Below, piece by piece: positions 22,630 to 33,818 of a DNA stretch of 64,000 nt (within the stretch, counting starts at the first letter, position 1; every line of letters starts with the position of its first letter). The notes under the pieces were generated by a model, which saw only the letters and a list, made by a program, of their open reading frames with translations, made no database searches and was not told the origin of the DNA. The stretch spans positions 816,184,317-816,248,316 of the forward strand of contig NC_090445.1 in the NCBI RefSeq assembly GCF_031143425.1, written 5' to 3'. The position numbers and the translations under genes were made by a program. Source of the DNA: Pleurodeles waltl (Eukaryota > Chordata > Amphibia > Caudata > Salamandridae).

Positions 22630-22630
22630 A

Positions 22631-23786
22631 GGGGCGGAGTCAAGATGGCAACCAGTACAGTCGCAAAAGACAGAGTTCCGTGAGGGCCCCAGATTTTTAT
22701 CCTGCCATAAGCTGTGAACTGCAGCGGGTTATGCTCCATACCATCAGCCCAACGGAGGGGCACCCAGGGCTGCAGGTAATGGCACTCTGATCACGCCTAA
22801 AGCAGCTGGGCCACTGAAGGGCGGTGCGGCCTAGGGGCGGAGCGGACAGCGGCAGACGTCTGCCCGCGAAACCAAGCCACGGGGTCTTCAGAGGCACAGC
22901 GGAGTGCTGAAGTAGTGAAGGTCGGGTCTCTTCCAGAGCCTCTCCGGCTGGAGGATCAGGCAGACTGCAGGTGAGGAGTGGAAAGACAGCCAGAGTGGAG
23001 GTAGGCCTACTCCCTGTGCCCGAGGTGGTTGGTGAAGGCCTGACCGGTGTGTTCATCTGCGCCCAGCCCTGAAAGCCAAGAGAGTTGGGCCACCCCCTAG
23101 AGCCGTGGACGGGATTCAGGCCTGGTGGAGCACCTGAGCAGCTGGAAGCGAGACTGGTGCAACGCTGGCAAGGGGGGGTGCTGATGGGAGAACAGAGCAT
23201 CAACGGGGGGGCTTCCTGCCTTTTCACAGTTGAAGGCCCTTGAGGCCTGACTGGAGTGTGTAGTGGATGTCGGGGATGCTGCTGTAAATAGGTGTTTATG
23301 GTTGCCTGCTTCCCCAACTGTGACCTGTGGTGGCACCTCTAACGATAGCGCAGCCCATGGTGAGGGAAGCTCCCCGCGCCATTTATTACTCACAGGGCTG
23401 TAGATTTGTGCTATTAATTGTGGACAGCTCCGCATTAAGACCGGGAGGGCCCATCATTGCTGGGGGTTCCCTCTGAGGCTGGTCCTGGCTGGTTGGATGA
23501 ATGCCTTGTCTTGGCTACATCCCCTTGGAGTGCGGCTGGACCTGGAGGCAGGGGAGTTGTTGGGGAGAAATTTCCTGCATATCGGACAACAGGATTTCCC
23601 TCATGGAGGTGCTGCAGATCACGGACAGCTCCCTTCTCCTCACAGAGGACCACACTTTTCAGCTGACATCAATATTTGAACCTAGACCCTCTAAGAAGCG
23701 GCTCTCCTGTTCCTGTGTCTAGTGAGGGCAGACAAAGCCAAACTTTCCTAGCTTGGGTGCAGCATACCTTCCTTTGTGTTGCCATG
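22631..23786 (+). promoter_or_regulatory. L1 5' untranslated region with YY1-like site
   Basis: The first 20 bases contain CAAGATGGC, the sequence bound by YY1 at the start of human L1, where it sets the transcription start. The following 1.1 kb is GC-rich (GGGGCGGAGCGG near 22,833) and has no gene. An internal promoter here is expected for an L1. The YY1 role is inferred from the motif. Confidence 0.6.
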
Positions 23787-24612
23787 ATGGGAAAACCCAC
23801 TACAAGGCCCGGAACCGCTTGCCCCCCTTGACTCCACAGCGGAGGCCTTCACTCAGCTGGACACTACACTTAGGATGCATTCTGTTCACTTCAATAAGGT
23901 TCTCCAGGCTATCCTGGACACAAGGAAATCCCTGGAGTCTAGGATTGACGCAATATCTATAGACGTAAATTTGCTCAGGTAAGACCATCACAATTTGGGA
24001 GAGCAGGTTGGGGGGTAGAGTCCTCGCTCACCTCCCTACGCCCTACAGTTGAGGAACGGCAGTCCCAGATGAAGCAGCTCCAGATGGAGGTATCTGCCCT
24101 ACATAGATGAGCGGAAGATGCCGAAGGGCAATCTGGGTGCAATAAAATAAGACTGCTGGGCTTTCCCTAGGTCCTTAGCGTGGAGCTATTTGTGGAAAAA
24201 CAGGGTGATAGTAATGTGTTGGGAGGCAATCCTTCAAAGTTTTTCTCAGTAGAGAAAGCCAAAAGGGGTACCTGGGAGGCCCTCCAGGCCAGGTGCCCCA
24301 CCTCGACCCATGATAACTTGCCTACTTAACTTTAGAGATTGGGATCTGATTCTTCAATTGTCCCGTACGAAAGGCCCATGGTGCCATGATGACACAGAGA
24401 TTACAGCTTACCTGGATTTCACAACTGAGGTGCAGGGGCAGCGAAGTTCTTATGGCAAGGTGAAGCAACGTCTCAGAGAACTGAACTTTAAATATGCACT
24501 CCTGCTCCTGGCAAAACTTAGGGTGACTGGTGGTGAGGCAACATGGATGTTTACCACCTCGGACGATATGTGGACTTGGCTGCAAACCAAAGGCTTAATG
24601 CACTCCCTGTGA
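23787..24612 (+). pseudogene. L1 ORF1 (RNA-binding protein), broken
   Basis: After an ATG at 23,787 and a frameshift, the reading LDTTLRMHSVHFNKVLQAIL..RKSLESRIDAISIDVNLLR (about 23,858-23,980) is a coiled coil. AEDAEGQSGCNKIRLLGFP (about 24,116-24,170) is the junction to the RRM. FRDWDLILQLSR..EITAYLDFTTEVQGQRSSYG..VKQRLRELNFKYALL..LRVTGGEATWMFTTSDDMWTWL (24,310-24,590) is the C-terminal domain. In L1 families this trimeric protein coats the element RNA in the cytoplasm. Three or more frame disruptions are present. The last segment alone stays open for 100 codons. Confidence 0.8.
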
Positions 24613-25308
24613 GAGGCTCAAGATAAGACGACCTGGCTGACTCCACGTAGAAGGCGATGCACACATAGGCCACCTAGGGCTCGGCTGTCTCAGGCCTAAG
24701 TGGCTAGAGAGTGAGCAGAAGCAGTAATGGAGGCTTCACAGCTATCTTTCAACCCTTTCTCAGCCCTGAAAGACCGACCGCTCACTGATCCTGACACAGA
24801 AACTCTGGTTTCCTCACAGACTTACCAGGAGGAGGGTCCAGCACTCATCCCATGCACAGCTGATGATGTATAAGAACAGGGACATCATTCCAACCTTGCC
24901 GAGCTCCGTGGGCTCACCCAGATGGGGGGAGCTTGCACCAGTACTGGATTACCATCTGGCTACATGTGTCCTCTTTATATGCTTCGGTCCCACATGTGGT
25001 TCTTTTCCGAGGGCCCACCTTACGGACCTCCTCCTACAGAAGGCCTCCGTACCGCACCCGTAGAGAGAGAGAGGCTTCTTGCTTAGACTAGAGTGAACAA
25101 AACACGCCTCGGCGCACTGGTTCAATGGTGTGGGGAGTTGTGGCATGCCACTTGTTGTAGGTCATGCCTCGGTTTGGGGAGTTGTTGCAAATGTTTCTAT
25201 TGTTCAAATGTGTCTAGCTGGCAAGGAGAATACCTGGTACTTGGAAGAAATGTTGTGGAGTGCAGGATGGGGGGATAGGGGTAGGAATGGACACCATATA
25301 CTTTTATC

Positions 25309-26040
25309 ATGGTTGCTGATTATTCTGAACTAACCTGGAATATTCGGGGCATGGGCACACCTGCTAAAAGACACAGGGTAGATGCTTACCTTAGACATAG
25401 ACAAGTAGACTTTGCATGCCATCAGGAGACACACTTGACACATGGGGAGCTGCTTAAGCTTAATTGGAGGTGGAGGGGACAGATACATGGCACAGGATAC
25501 TCCACCTATGCTAGGGGAGCTCTTATTTGGGTGGCCCCGGAGGTGCCTTATGTTAAACACAAGGTTCCTGTTCACACAGAGGGATGATATGTTCTTCTAG
25601 AAGGCATCCTAGATGGGCATTCTATCATGATCCCATTGCTATATGGTCTTATCACACCACATGACACCTTCTTAAATACGCTCTCTCTGGCTTTCCTACA
25701 AGACCCTCAGGCACACAGACTTTGAGGAGGGGACTTTAACTGCAAACACACTACAACACTGGACCATTCGGCACCTCCCCTTCAGAACACCCCTGGCTTA
25801 CAGGCCACTAAGCACTTTCAACATTAGTCCTCTTCCCTGGACTTGCATGATATATGGCGCTTAAATCACCCTGGGGATAGGGGATATTCCTAATACGCAC
25901 CGGGACACCAAATACATACGCAACTTGACTACTTTTTCTGTAAATTTGAGTGTCGGCGAGGTTCTGAATATCTGGGCAGGACTTTATCCAATCATAATCT
26001 CATTAAGATTACATCGCAGTGGGGCAGAGTTAGGCCGCCC
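25309..26040 (+). pseudogene. L1 ORF2, apurinic-type endonuclease domain (broken)
   Basis: Reads LTWNIRGMGTPAKRHRVDAY..RQVDFACHQETHLTHGELL (25,324-25,455), then GGDFNCKHTTTLDH (about 25,726-25,768), LDYFFCKFECRRG (about 25,925) and SNHNLIKITSQWG (about 25,990). The Mg-binding N, the QETH glutamate and the GDFN block of exonuclease-III-like LINE endonucleases are visible. The final SDH has become SNH, removing a catalytic aspartate. In-frame stops occur at 25,585 and later. In active elements this domain nicks the target DNA. Confidence 0.8.
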
Positions 26041-26599
26041 ATCCCATTGTGGAGACTGGGAGCAGAGGCCTTACGTGATGTGGCATATAAAGAAACTATA
26101 AGCTCTCATATCTCGGCTTACTTTACTGATAAGTTGGGTCCTGTGGGTGATCGGAGGGTGAAATGGGACGCAATGAAAGTGGCTATGAGAGGTTACTGCA
26201 TAGCCACATCCTGGGGGGTGAAATCCTCTCTCACATGCAGTTTGCCAGTAATATCCGCAAACTTGAGAAGGAGGCAATCCACGCCCCCTCTGGGTGTCCT
26301 CTCCTAACTGCCCATCTGCACCAATACCAAGAGGAGCTTCAAAGTCCCTGTAATGTTGAATTTCAGGACAGACCTAGTCTGACACAAATGGAAGGAGATA
26401 AACTGGGACACACGTTAGCATGGTTACTGCGCTCCGACTCTCCTAGAACTGTCCTGGGGGCGATTTGAGAATCCAGGGACCAGGTGGTGAACACCCAGGA
26501 AGCGATTAATGACACCTTCACCCTTTACTACGATCAATTATACTTTTCACTGGCTGTTCCCTCCCCCTCCTGCATTCAATCGTTCCTGCAGGATCTCAC

Positions 26600-27600
26600 C
26601 CTGCCTAGACTAACGCGGTCCCAAGTGAGTGATTTAGAATAACCACTGCACACAGATGAAATACATTTAGCAATCCAACAGATGGCTAGAGGGAAAACAC
26701 CAGAAATAGATGGGATCTCAGTCTAATACAATGCTACTTTTAATGGTATCCTAGCACCTCGGCTGCTGGGTATGTATAAGCCCGCCTATCAATGAGGGAA
26801 CTACCAAGTTCACTACGCAAGGCACATATAGTGGTGCTACCTAAGCTGGGTAAGGATCCACTTGAGGTGAGCTCCTACTGCCCATTGTCAATGTTCAACA
26901 TTGACTATAAGATCCTGAGTAAACTCCTGGTGAATGGATTTCGCCCATTGATCCACCATCTAATACACCTAGATCAGTCTGGATTTGTGCCACACAGAGC
27001 CATGCAACATAACATTAGACGTCTGTTCCACATTATAGATGCAGTCTCTGGGGTGACGGGCCACCCAGTGACCATCTCCCTAGACTTTGGAAAGGCATTC
27101 AACACCCTAAGTTGGGCATATCTAACGCATGTACTTTAACGATTTGGGCTTGGTCCCCATTTTTGCGTTGGGTGAAGCTGCTGTACACTGCCCCACAAGC
27201 GCAGGTTTGCACTTGAAACCCAGATCTCCTTTTCTTATACAGAGGGGGGCGTGCCAGGGTTGCTCTTTCTCTCTCCAGTGCTTTTCTCACTAGTCAGGGA
27301 ACCCCAGCAACGTGGCTGCGAGGCAAGGGGCCTGATTGAGGAAACCAATTGGGAAGAAAATGGCACATACCGTCCTTATATACGGATGATGTCCTGGTTT
27401 ATGTGGCGAGCACTCTCCCGGCCCTTTTTGACCTATTGGACCAGTTCGGCGAAGCAGCGCGCCTTAAGGTAAACTGGGGGAAGTCTTGTGTTTTCCCATT
27501 GCAAACAACGAGTAATCTGCATCAGTTGCACCCAGATGGGGGGCGTCTCTCGTGGGCTCTCTGGACCTTCCCATATCTGGGGATTAATATCTATGACACA
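26600..27600 (+). pseudogene. L1 ORF2, reverse transcriptase domain (broken)
   Basis: RKAHIVVLPKLGKDPLEVSSYCPLSMFNIDYKILSKLL (26,805-26,930) is the RT fingers block (normally SYRPISLLN). LDQSGFVPHRAMQHNIRRLF, then TISLDFGKAFNTLSWAYL (27,075-27,125), follow; the usual DAEKAFD is DFGKAFN here. PSLYTDDVLVYVASTL (27,358-27,408) is the catalytic box with Y-A-D-D changed to Y-T-D-D. RLKVNWGKSCVFPL and WTFPYLGINI follow. Several frame breaks between 27,140 and 27,350 disrupt it. The order of motifs is complete, so this is a full RT domain in decay. Confidence 0.85.
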
Positions 27601-28205
27601 GAGGCTGACTTAATAGAGAGTAATCATGGCAGGGCCCTGGCTTCCGTCCGGGAATCTCTACCCTTCTGGACGTGCCTGCCCCTCTCTCCTATGGATAGGG
27701 CATCCATAGCCAAGATGCAAGTCCTGCCCCTGCTCCTATATTTTTTTGTGGTGCTGCCGGTGTCCCCCAAGAAAGCCTTCTTTCGAACTTTACGTAGCCT
27801 GCTAATGGCACTTATATGGTGATAGGGACGCAAGGTGCCCGATATGGATGCTACTTTGCATCAGCCCAGCTGCAGTGGCCAACGTGCTGGATAGCTTGGG
27901 ATCACACAACAGAAGGCGACATGGTTCGAGCCACGTTGGGTGATGATGCTGCTTTTTTACATATGACATGGGAGTATCCGTTGATTCGCACTGGATGGTC
28001 TAGAGTCCTACAGCATGTTTCAGAGATCATATGCTCCGGACCCACTCCTTTGCCTTTTAGGGGGCACAAGGAGATCCAAACAGATCAAACAATATTTAAA
28101 ATTCATAGCCCTGGCATTAATATTGTTCAAACAACTTGTGGCTATGCCCTGGAAGGCAGCCGAGCCCCCACGATTGATAAATGGTTACGTGTGACCTCAT
28201 GATGG
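27601..28205 (+). pseudogene. L1 ORF2 C-terminal region
   Basis: Continues the RT frame with SMDRASIAKMQVLPLLLYFF..VSPKKAFFRTLRSLLMALIW to about 27,820. A frameshift then gives ASAQLQWPTCWIAWDHTTE and HMTWEYPLIRTGWSRVLQHV. The LP..LY..F pattern after the thumb is typical of L1 ORF2. No intact cysteine motif was seen. It ends near 28,200, followed by about 700 bp of 3' UTR. Confidence 0.65.
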
Positions 28206-28905
28206 GCCACAGCGGAGGCTAGTGCATTGGCACAAGACCACAAACCATGGGGGGGAGCGAGGAAGCCACAATGTTGGACACTTTTTTGTTGAAATTATCA
28301 GACAAACTGACCTCCCAACCGGCAGGAACCAATAATCCACCCCTGGTGACTGAAGTGCTGTCTCCAATCTAAACACTGCCACTACTGCACTAAGGGCCTC
28401 GCAATATTTCCTCTTTACATGACTGAGGCTCGAAGGTAATCATTGATAAAACCCCTGTATATCCGGTAGTAGACATAAAGCGCACTCTGGATCCACGTCA
28501 CCACTTTCCTTGTCTACAAGTTGGTGCCTCCTAGACGAAGGTCAACTCATGGAGCACATGATGTCTCACCCTCTTAACTTTAAGCCAGCCTAGACACTTC
28601 GAATCTTAATTACCCCCTAGTTATCTTCCCTCTCTCCCTGCATGTTTGACAGGGGTTTTCCAGCAAGTTCTGTAATGTTGAGATATCATAATGGTGCTTT
28701 TAGCAGTCACAAGGGAGTTATCCCCAAGGGTATCCCCGAAGATGAAGTGGATAATTTGCTTATTGGTATTATTTGAACTGTCATAAGTACATATATGTAT
28801 CAGATTATTTTTCCCATGTGATTGACTGCTTTTATACACTATCATGCTGATACATGCTTGTTACTTCCTTTTAGATAAAACTAATAAAATAAATTTGAAA
28901 AAAAG

Positions 28906-28921
28906 AAAGATGGGGATTTTA
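28906..28921. repeat. L1 target-site duplication, right copy
   Basis: AAAGATGGGGATTTTA, partner of 22,613-22,629. On the minus strand it encodes K-I-P-I-F of the interrupted RT. Confidence 0.65.
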
Positions 28922-29960
28922 CACCCTGACATCTTTCGAGCATCACTATCACAGTTTTGCAGATGGAACACCACATCATTAAGGTAGAGGCAAAATAAGA
29001 TTGGGGCAAGTACACAGCCCTGGCACACTGCTCTGTGTTGCTTTACGTCTTCTTAGTTGCTCCAAAGAGCCCCATCGGACTTGTGCATTAGTGTCCTGGT
29101 GCAGCCTCATCAAGATGCTCAATAGATCATCAAGAACCCCATTGTTTTTTAAAGCTGCTCAGAGTTTATGCTGAGAGACCAGGTCAAAAGCAGATTTAAG
29201 ATCCACAAAGACCAAGCATAGATGTGATTTTTGGAGGATCACCATCTTCCAATATATGGTCATACATCTAGAAAGCTGGTCAATAGTGCTCATATCACTC
29301 CGAAATCATGTTTGAAGTTTATATAGGGCCTCCTTCTCTTCTATCCAGTCCTGTAATCTGTTTAATATTTGCCCACAAAAAACCTACTGGATAACATTGA
29401 TCGAGCCTAATGGACTACACTTTAGGGATGAATCCCTAGAATCCTTTTTGTATACTGGTACTATCTTGGCTGCCTTCTAACTAGCTGGGATCTCTGCCCC
29501 CTTAAGGTTTGCATTGTATAATGTATTTATGTATGCAGCCCAATTCTCTGGATCCACAAGAAACAGACTACCGGGAAGTTGAGAATAGTCAGTGTTCATC
29601 ATTGACTCCTCATCCTTAACTAGTGAGGGATAAAGCCTGCCTCCAAGTCAATCCACCATTGACAACCCCAGGTTATTATTTGGGTATAGATCACAAATAG
29701 AATGTGAGGGGAGTGAGGGATAAGATTGTCTACATTTAAAGTGTATTAGAGTTCCCTTGGGGCGATTTTTCCATAACTCCAATCCCAGAAGCCCTTCGCC
29801 AATTTAAGGTCCTGTAGTCTAAACTGAATAAAGTCTAGGGGACCCCTGTTAAGGTATGGATCCTGATATCTTTTGGCATATCAAATGTTTGAACGGATTA
29901 CTTAATAGCAATTCCATGTGGATCTTCTATAGTGAATATATTTGATGAACAGTGATTACT
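28922..29960 (-). pseudogene. Minus-strand LINE, 5' half of the RT domain
   Basis: On the minus strand, reading down from about 29,560: YAAYINTLYNANLKGAEIPA..KAAKIVPVYKKDSRDSSLK (RT motif 1, fingers), RLQDWIEEKEALYKLQ..FRSDMSTIDQ (motif 2), LCLVFVDLKSAFDLVSQHKL (motif A, about 29,165-29,225), LLSILMRLHQDTNAQVRWGS and NDVVFHLQNCDSDARKMSGC up to the L1 insertion. The next residues, FVDDTLLVS, lie on the far side at 22,612. The order and frame across the L1 are consistent, which proves one gene was split. Stops are frequent, and no endonuclease motifs were recovered between 29,560 and 30,100. Confidence 0.75.
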
Positions 29961-30112
29961 CATCCTCTCTCGACTCTTTGATAATCGTAGGAACGCTTAT
30001 CAAAAAATACAAGGTTCAATCTCTTATCACAATTATATGAACCCTTTAAGATCACACCCTTCTGCGCTAAATGTGAGAGCTGAAACCCAATCCAGACCGC
30101 TTCCTCCTATTT

Positions 30113-30679
30113 CTAGTTATATGAGTGCTTTCCTCCGATGGCGGTTGTATTGTGCTTGTGTTGGGGGGAGTGCCTGGGAAGGAAGTCGAATAGGTTGTGA
30201 CTCAAGATTTGATTGGTATTCTGGATAGGGGCTGTGGATAGGGAGTGACCAGATGTAACGGTTTGATTCCTTCTCTTTTTTTGTTCTGCTATCAGTGTAG
30301 TATACACACAATTAGGCAAAGACGTGCTGTCCTTGCCTCTAGATGTGACTTGAAGACATTTTAACTTCTCGACCTCCGCTGACACGGTCGACAACTGTGC
30401 CAGTAATGCAGTTATCCCAACCAGCAACCTCTTAACCAGCGCAATTCCTCTAAACATATCCACAACATCATAAGACCCAATTCTTACGTTTATCACCATG
30501 GTGTCCCCATGTTCATCATGATTTACACAAACCTCACTCTCATCCCTCCTTTCCATCCCTTCAATCTTGGTACACTTTTGCAAGTCCGTAATCACTGAAA
30601 ATCTATTAGAACAGACAATACCAGATTCCAAAGGAACTACCTCATGATTATAGGAGCTATTTGAGGGGGGATTAGCCAC
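30113..30679 (-). CDS. 188-codon frame, possible ORF1 of the split LINE
   Basis: An uninterrupted frame from ATG at 30,679 to a stop at 30,113. It is followed at about 140 bp by decayed LINE sequence on the same strand. The middle (DVVDMFRGIALVKRLLVGITALLAQLSTVSAEVEKLK, in parts) looks amphipathic and could form a coiled coil, as LINE ORF1 proteins often do. There is no zinc knuckle or RRM, and the C-terminus (HSPQHKHNTTAIGGKHSYN) is low-complexity. The start region lacks independent support. It could equally be a chance frame or part of a longer, broken ORF1 extending up to about 31,000. Confidence 0.35.
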   Translation of the reverse strand: MANPPSNSSYNHEVVPLESGIVCSNRFSVITDLQKCTKIEGMERRDESEVCVNHDEHGDTMVINVRIGSYDVVDMFRGIALVKRLLVGITALLAQLSTVSAEVEKLKCLQVTSRGKDSTSLPNCVYTTLIAEQKKRRNQTVTSGHSLSTAPIQNTNQILSHNLFDFLPRHSPQHKHNTTAIGGKHSYN

Positions 30680-31099
30680 ATTAGCCCCTGACTATCATCC
30701 GGCTCAAGGGCATTTACACTTATTTGCTCTAAAATTGAAGTCAAGAGATTGTTCCTCCATTTGGGTACGAAAGTTAGTGCTAATTTCCCACCCACCTTTC
30801 TTTGTCTGGCACCGTCCACAGTCTTAGCCCCCCTAAAACAGGCCCAACCTTCTCAATGAGAGTGGCAATATCCTCCGGTGTTGTATTAACTACAGGGCTG
30901 ACTTTAGTCACACACTGAACTTTGGAACTTTTCTTTTTTTCCCATGGAGATACTCCCTGCGTTGTGCTTACAGGTCTGGAGTCTAAGCAAATGACCTCCA
31001 TGTAAGGTTCTCACTCTTGACAGAGCCTTCCCCAGTAGGGAGGTGGTTGACGAGGGAGGGGGGAGTGATCCAATAGAATCGCAGCATAAGACCAAGGGG

Positions 31100-31625
31100 T
31101 TGGCCCTAGCCTTCCTCTTCCTGGCCCGTGCACATCCCTCTCTCAGTGGGATCTCTCTCAGAGATTTATGGCACAAAATTGCTGTCGAACAGGTGCTAGC
31201 AATTGTGGGACTGCCTACTGTCCCCCATGGACACTGTGACATGTAGTCTTGGATGCTTGTGCTTCCCACACAGTGGAACATCTCTCAGCACTTTATAACC
31301 CAATATTACTGTAGAACAGGTGCTTGCAGTTGTGGGACCACCCCCTGACCCCTTGGGCACTGGGACACGTAGTCCTGGATGCGTGTGCCTCCTGTGTAGC
31401 AGGACCACTGTCAGCGCTTTGTAGAAAAGGTGCTGGCAATAATGGGACTGCCTCCTGTCCACGTGGTCACTGGGACACATAGTCCTGGATGCTTATGCCT
31501 CCTGTGCAGAGGGATCTCTCTCAGTGCTTCATAACTCGATATTGCTGTAAAGCAGGTGCTGGCAATTGTGGGACCACCTCCTGGCTCCCGTGGACACTGG
31601 AACACATAGTCCTGGATGCTTGTGA
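31100..31625. repeat. Minisatellite, ~127-bp unit, about 4 copies
   Basis: The unit landmark GTGCTAGCAATTGTGGGAC starts at 31,193. Related starts follow at 31,320, 31,430 and 31,556 (spacings 127, 110, 126). Each unit ends with a CATAGTCCTGGATGCTTGTG-like block and a TCTCTCTCAG block. A partial unit precedes at about 31,130. The 110-bp unit has lost an internal segment (CATAACTCGATATTGC-type). Frames of 60-125 codons here are by-products. Confidence 0.85.
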
Positions 31626-33255
31626 AAATGTATATTTACTGCCTATATCTGAAGAAAATGGCTGGAGATGTCAGGTGTAATCCACAATAGATAGAGATTA
31701 TTGTTCTCCCAATTTTCCTGTCCCAACTTTTGCCGTCTCCATTGAGCAAAGATGGTTCTATTTTATTTTAATTGTTTCAGGTTTATTCATGTTATCATAA
31801 TTCACACTAGTTGTGTTCTTTTAGTCTGTCAATTATATGTTCTGTTTCTTGTGTTCTTTAATGTTCTTGTATATTATGGTGCTGATATACTTTGTGAGGG
31901 GGAAGATGTGTGGTATCATGCTTTCTGATTCAGCCTGGTGTGTATTCTGTTCTAAGCTGGTGTGGAACGTTGTGAATCATGTGGAATGTGTTAGTGCTCT
32001 ATCCCTGTCAGTTGGAGTTCGGTCTACTGCTGGGATCTGAGCTGCTCCTGGTGGGGTTCCCTTAGGTGTAAACTGTTCGTTAATAAAGTGCCTGTTCTCC
32101 TACCTACCGGCATCCTGTATCTTCCTATCAGCGTGCATCTTTGAAATGTTGCCATACCTTAAAAAAAAAGGACATAATACACCAGATGTGGCATTCAGAA
32201 ATGGGCATTATACACCAGGTGTTGCTTCCAGCGCAAGGCATAGTAGACAATATGTGGCCTCGAGTGCTTAATGGACCAGAGAAGATATGATTTCCAGACA
32301 AATACGCACAATATACTATTTGTAGCAGTTGTGCAGGTGAGGCATGGATAACGCAACCCATTGGGCTGCATCCACTTGATGCTAGAACCCAAATGAGGCT
32401 TGTTGAACTGTAGTGTGACAACTGAAATCTAAGACAACACTACAGATTAGAGTTGGGTGAAAACAATTTGCTGAAGTGACATTTACTTTTTTAAGGGTAC
32501 CTGTGTTCTGAAATTGTGATGAAAATAGGTCCAAATCGACTCTGGTTAAGTAGCAAATAAGTGGTTTACTAACATGCACTGCGCTAACTGCTGCAGCTCA
32601 CCTTATTCTCACAAACTTGCAGTTTCTCAGCAGTTCATGGACTGCTGTGAAATTACCACCTACAGTGTGACTTTTTTGCCCATTGTAGGAAGTATGTGTT
32701 CTAAACACAAATGTCACACTTGTCCTAAAATTGTGTGATTATGGACATGTGAATTAATCATATCCGCCTAAAAATATATGTATGTTAAAATACATCACAA
32801 TTGTAAATGTAAGATTTTGTTATTTAAATGTGTGAATTAACGCCACTGTATGCACACATTAGCAGAAAATCTCACAGTTCCAATTAATGTGCAGTTATCC
32901 ATTGCTCCAGTCTAGGTTATCGCCTGATAACTATCAAAACGTACATACTGGCCTCCAGGCCTGGAAATAACACACCGGATTTGAAGTACAGCAATAGGCA
33001 CAAAACTAAAGGCTAGGCTCGCAGAACTGGACACAACTCTCTGTGATACACCTAGAACTGGACACAGCATTCCTGGTGATCCCTACTGAACTGAAACCAA
33101 TTTGTCAGATGGCACCTTACTTGTGATGCACTCATGCAAGCCTCCAACAGTGCTCTTTACTTTGATGGTGAGAAATCTGCATTAGTAATCACACCCCTGG
33201 AATTACTGATACTGTGGAATATGAACATTCCTGGGTACAGGATCACTGGCGCATT
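31626..33255. other. Unassigned sequence
   Basis: AT-rich with no recognisable gene. GTTAATAAAGTGCCTG at about 32,079 looks like an LTR or LINE poly(A)-signal context but has no supporting partner. Confidence 0.4.
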
Positions 33256-33818
33256 AAGGAGTAGATTTATGGAAAGTGGCACAGCACCTAGTGCAGCGCC
33301 ACTTTTCTAGCGCCCCTTAGCGCCCCCTTAATGCCACCATGTATGAGCCATATTTAATATACAGCGCACAATGGCGGTAGTTAGGGAAATAGCATCAGAA
33401 TTTTGTCACTAGTTTGGCACTTTGCAGGATTAGCGTAAAGAATCCTGACATTAATCTTGCAAAGCACCCAGAGGCTCACTGAAACAAATGGGAGCCTCCT
33501 TTTAATGCCTGCTCTGAGCAGGCGTTAAAAGCGCAGAAAAAAATGATGCAAAGAAATCCCTTAGAATTCCTTTGCACCATTTTTCCAGCCCCCCTAATGG
33601 GGGAACACCCCCTTTGCATACATTATGCCTGGTGCAGCATACAGTATGCCTGGCGCAGGCATAATGTAGCACAAAGGGTTACAAAGTGGTGCAATGCATG
33701 CATTCCACCACTTTGTAAATGTGGCACAGCAATTTTGGCCTTGTTGGGCCATACTAGCCTAATAAAAATTATGCTAATGTGGTGGAAAGGGGTGCTAGGG
33801 GCTCTTAAATCTGCCTTT
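33256..33818. mobile_element. Non-autonomous DNA element built of hairpins (multi-stem MITE)
   Basis: The ends AAGGAGTAGATTTATGG and TTAAATCTGCCTT form an imperfect terminal inverted repeat (GCAGATTTA core). Inside are several stems: GTGGC../..GCCAC near 33,279-33,303; the 13-bp perfect TACATTATGCCTG / CAGGCATAATGTA at 33,619-33,668; and the 12-bp perfect TACAAAGTGGTG / CACCACTTTGTA at 33,680-33,717. The GCCTGCTCTGAGCAGGCG hairpin lies at about 33,508-33,525. There is no coding capacity. A 116-codon frame over the right half has no domain. Confidence 0.7.

Larger units (their letters stand above)
22631..28904 (+). mobile_element. L1-type LINE, near full length, decayed
   Basis: The element starts GGGGCGGAGTCAAGATGGC, strikingly like the 5' end of mammalian L1. 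It contains ORF1 with a coiled coil and RRM/CTD-like part, ORF2 with APE-type endonuclease and RT, and ends TAATAAAATAAATTTG plus an A-rich tail at 28,904. It is flanked by a diverged 16-17-bp duplication and lies within a minus-strand LINE whose RT gene resumes on both sides. At about 6.27 kb it is full-length for an L1. Many stops and frameshifts in both ORFs make it inactive. Confidence 0.88.

Noticed and set aside
22697..23317. 206-codon minus-strand frame
   Set aside because: It lies antisense to the GC-rich 5' UTR of the L1, with low-complexity S/P-rich text and no family resemblance.
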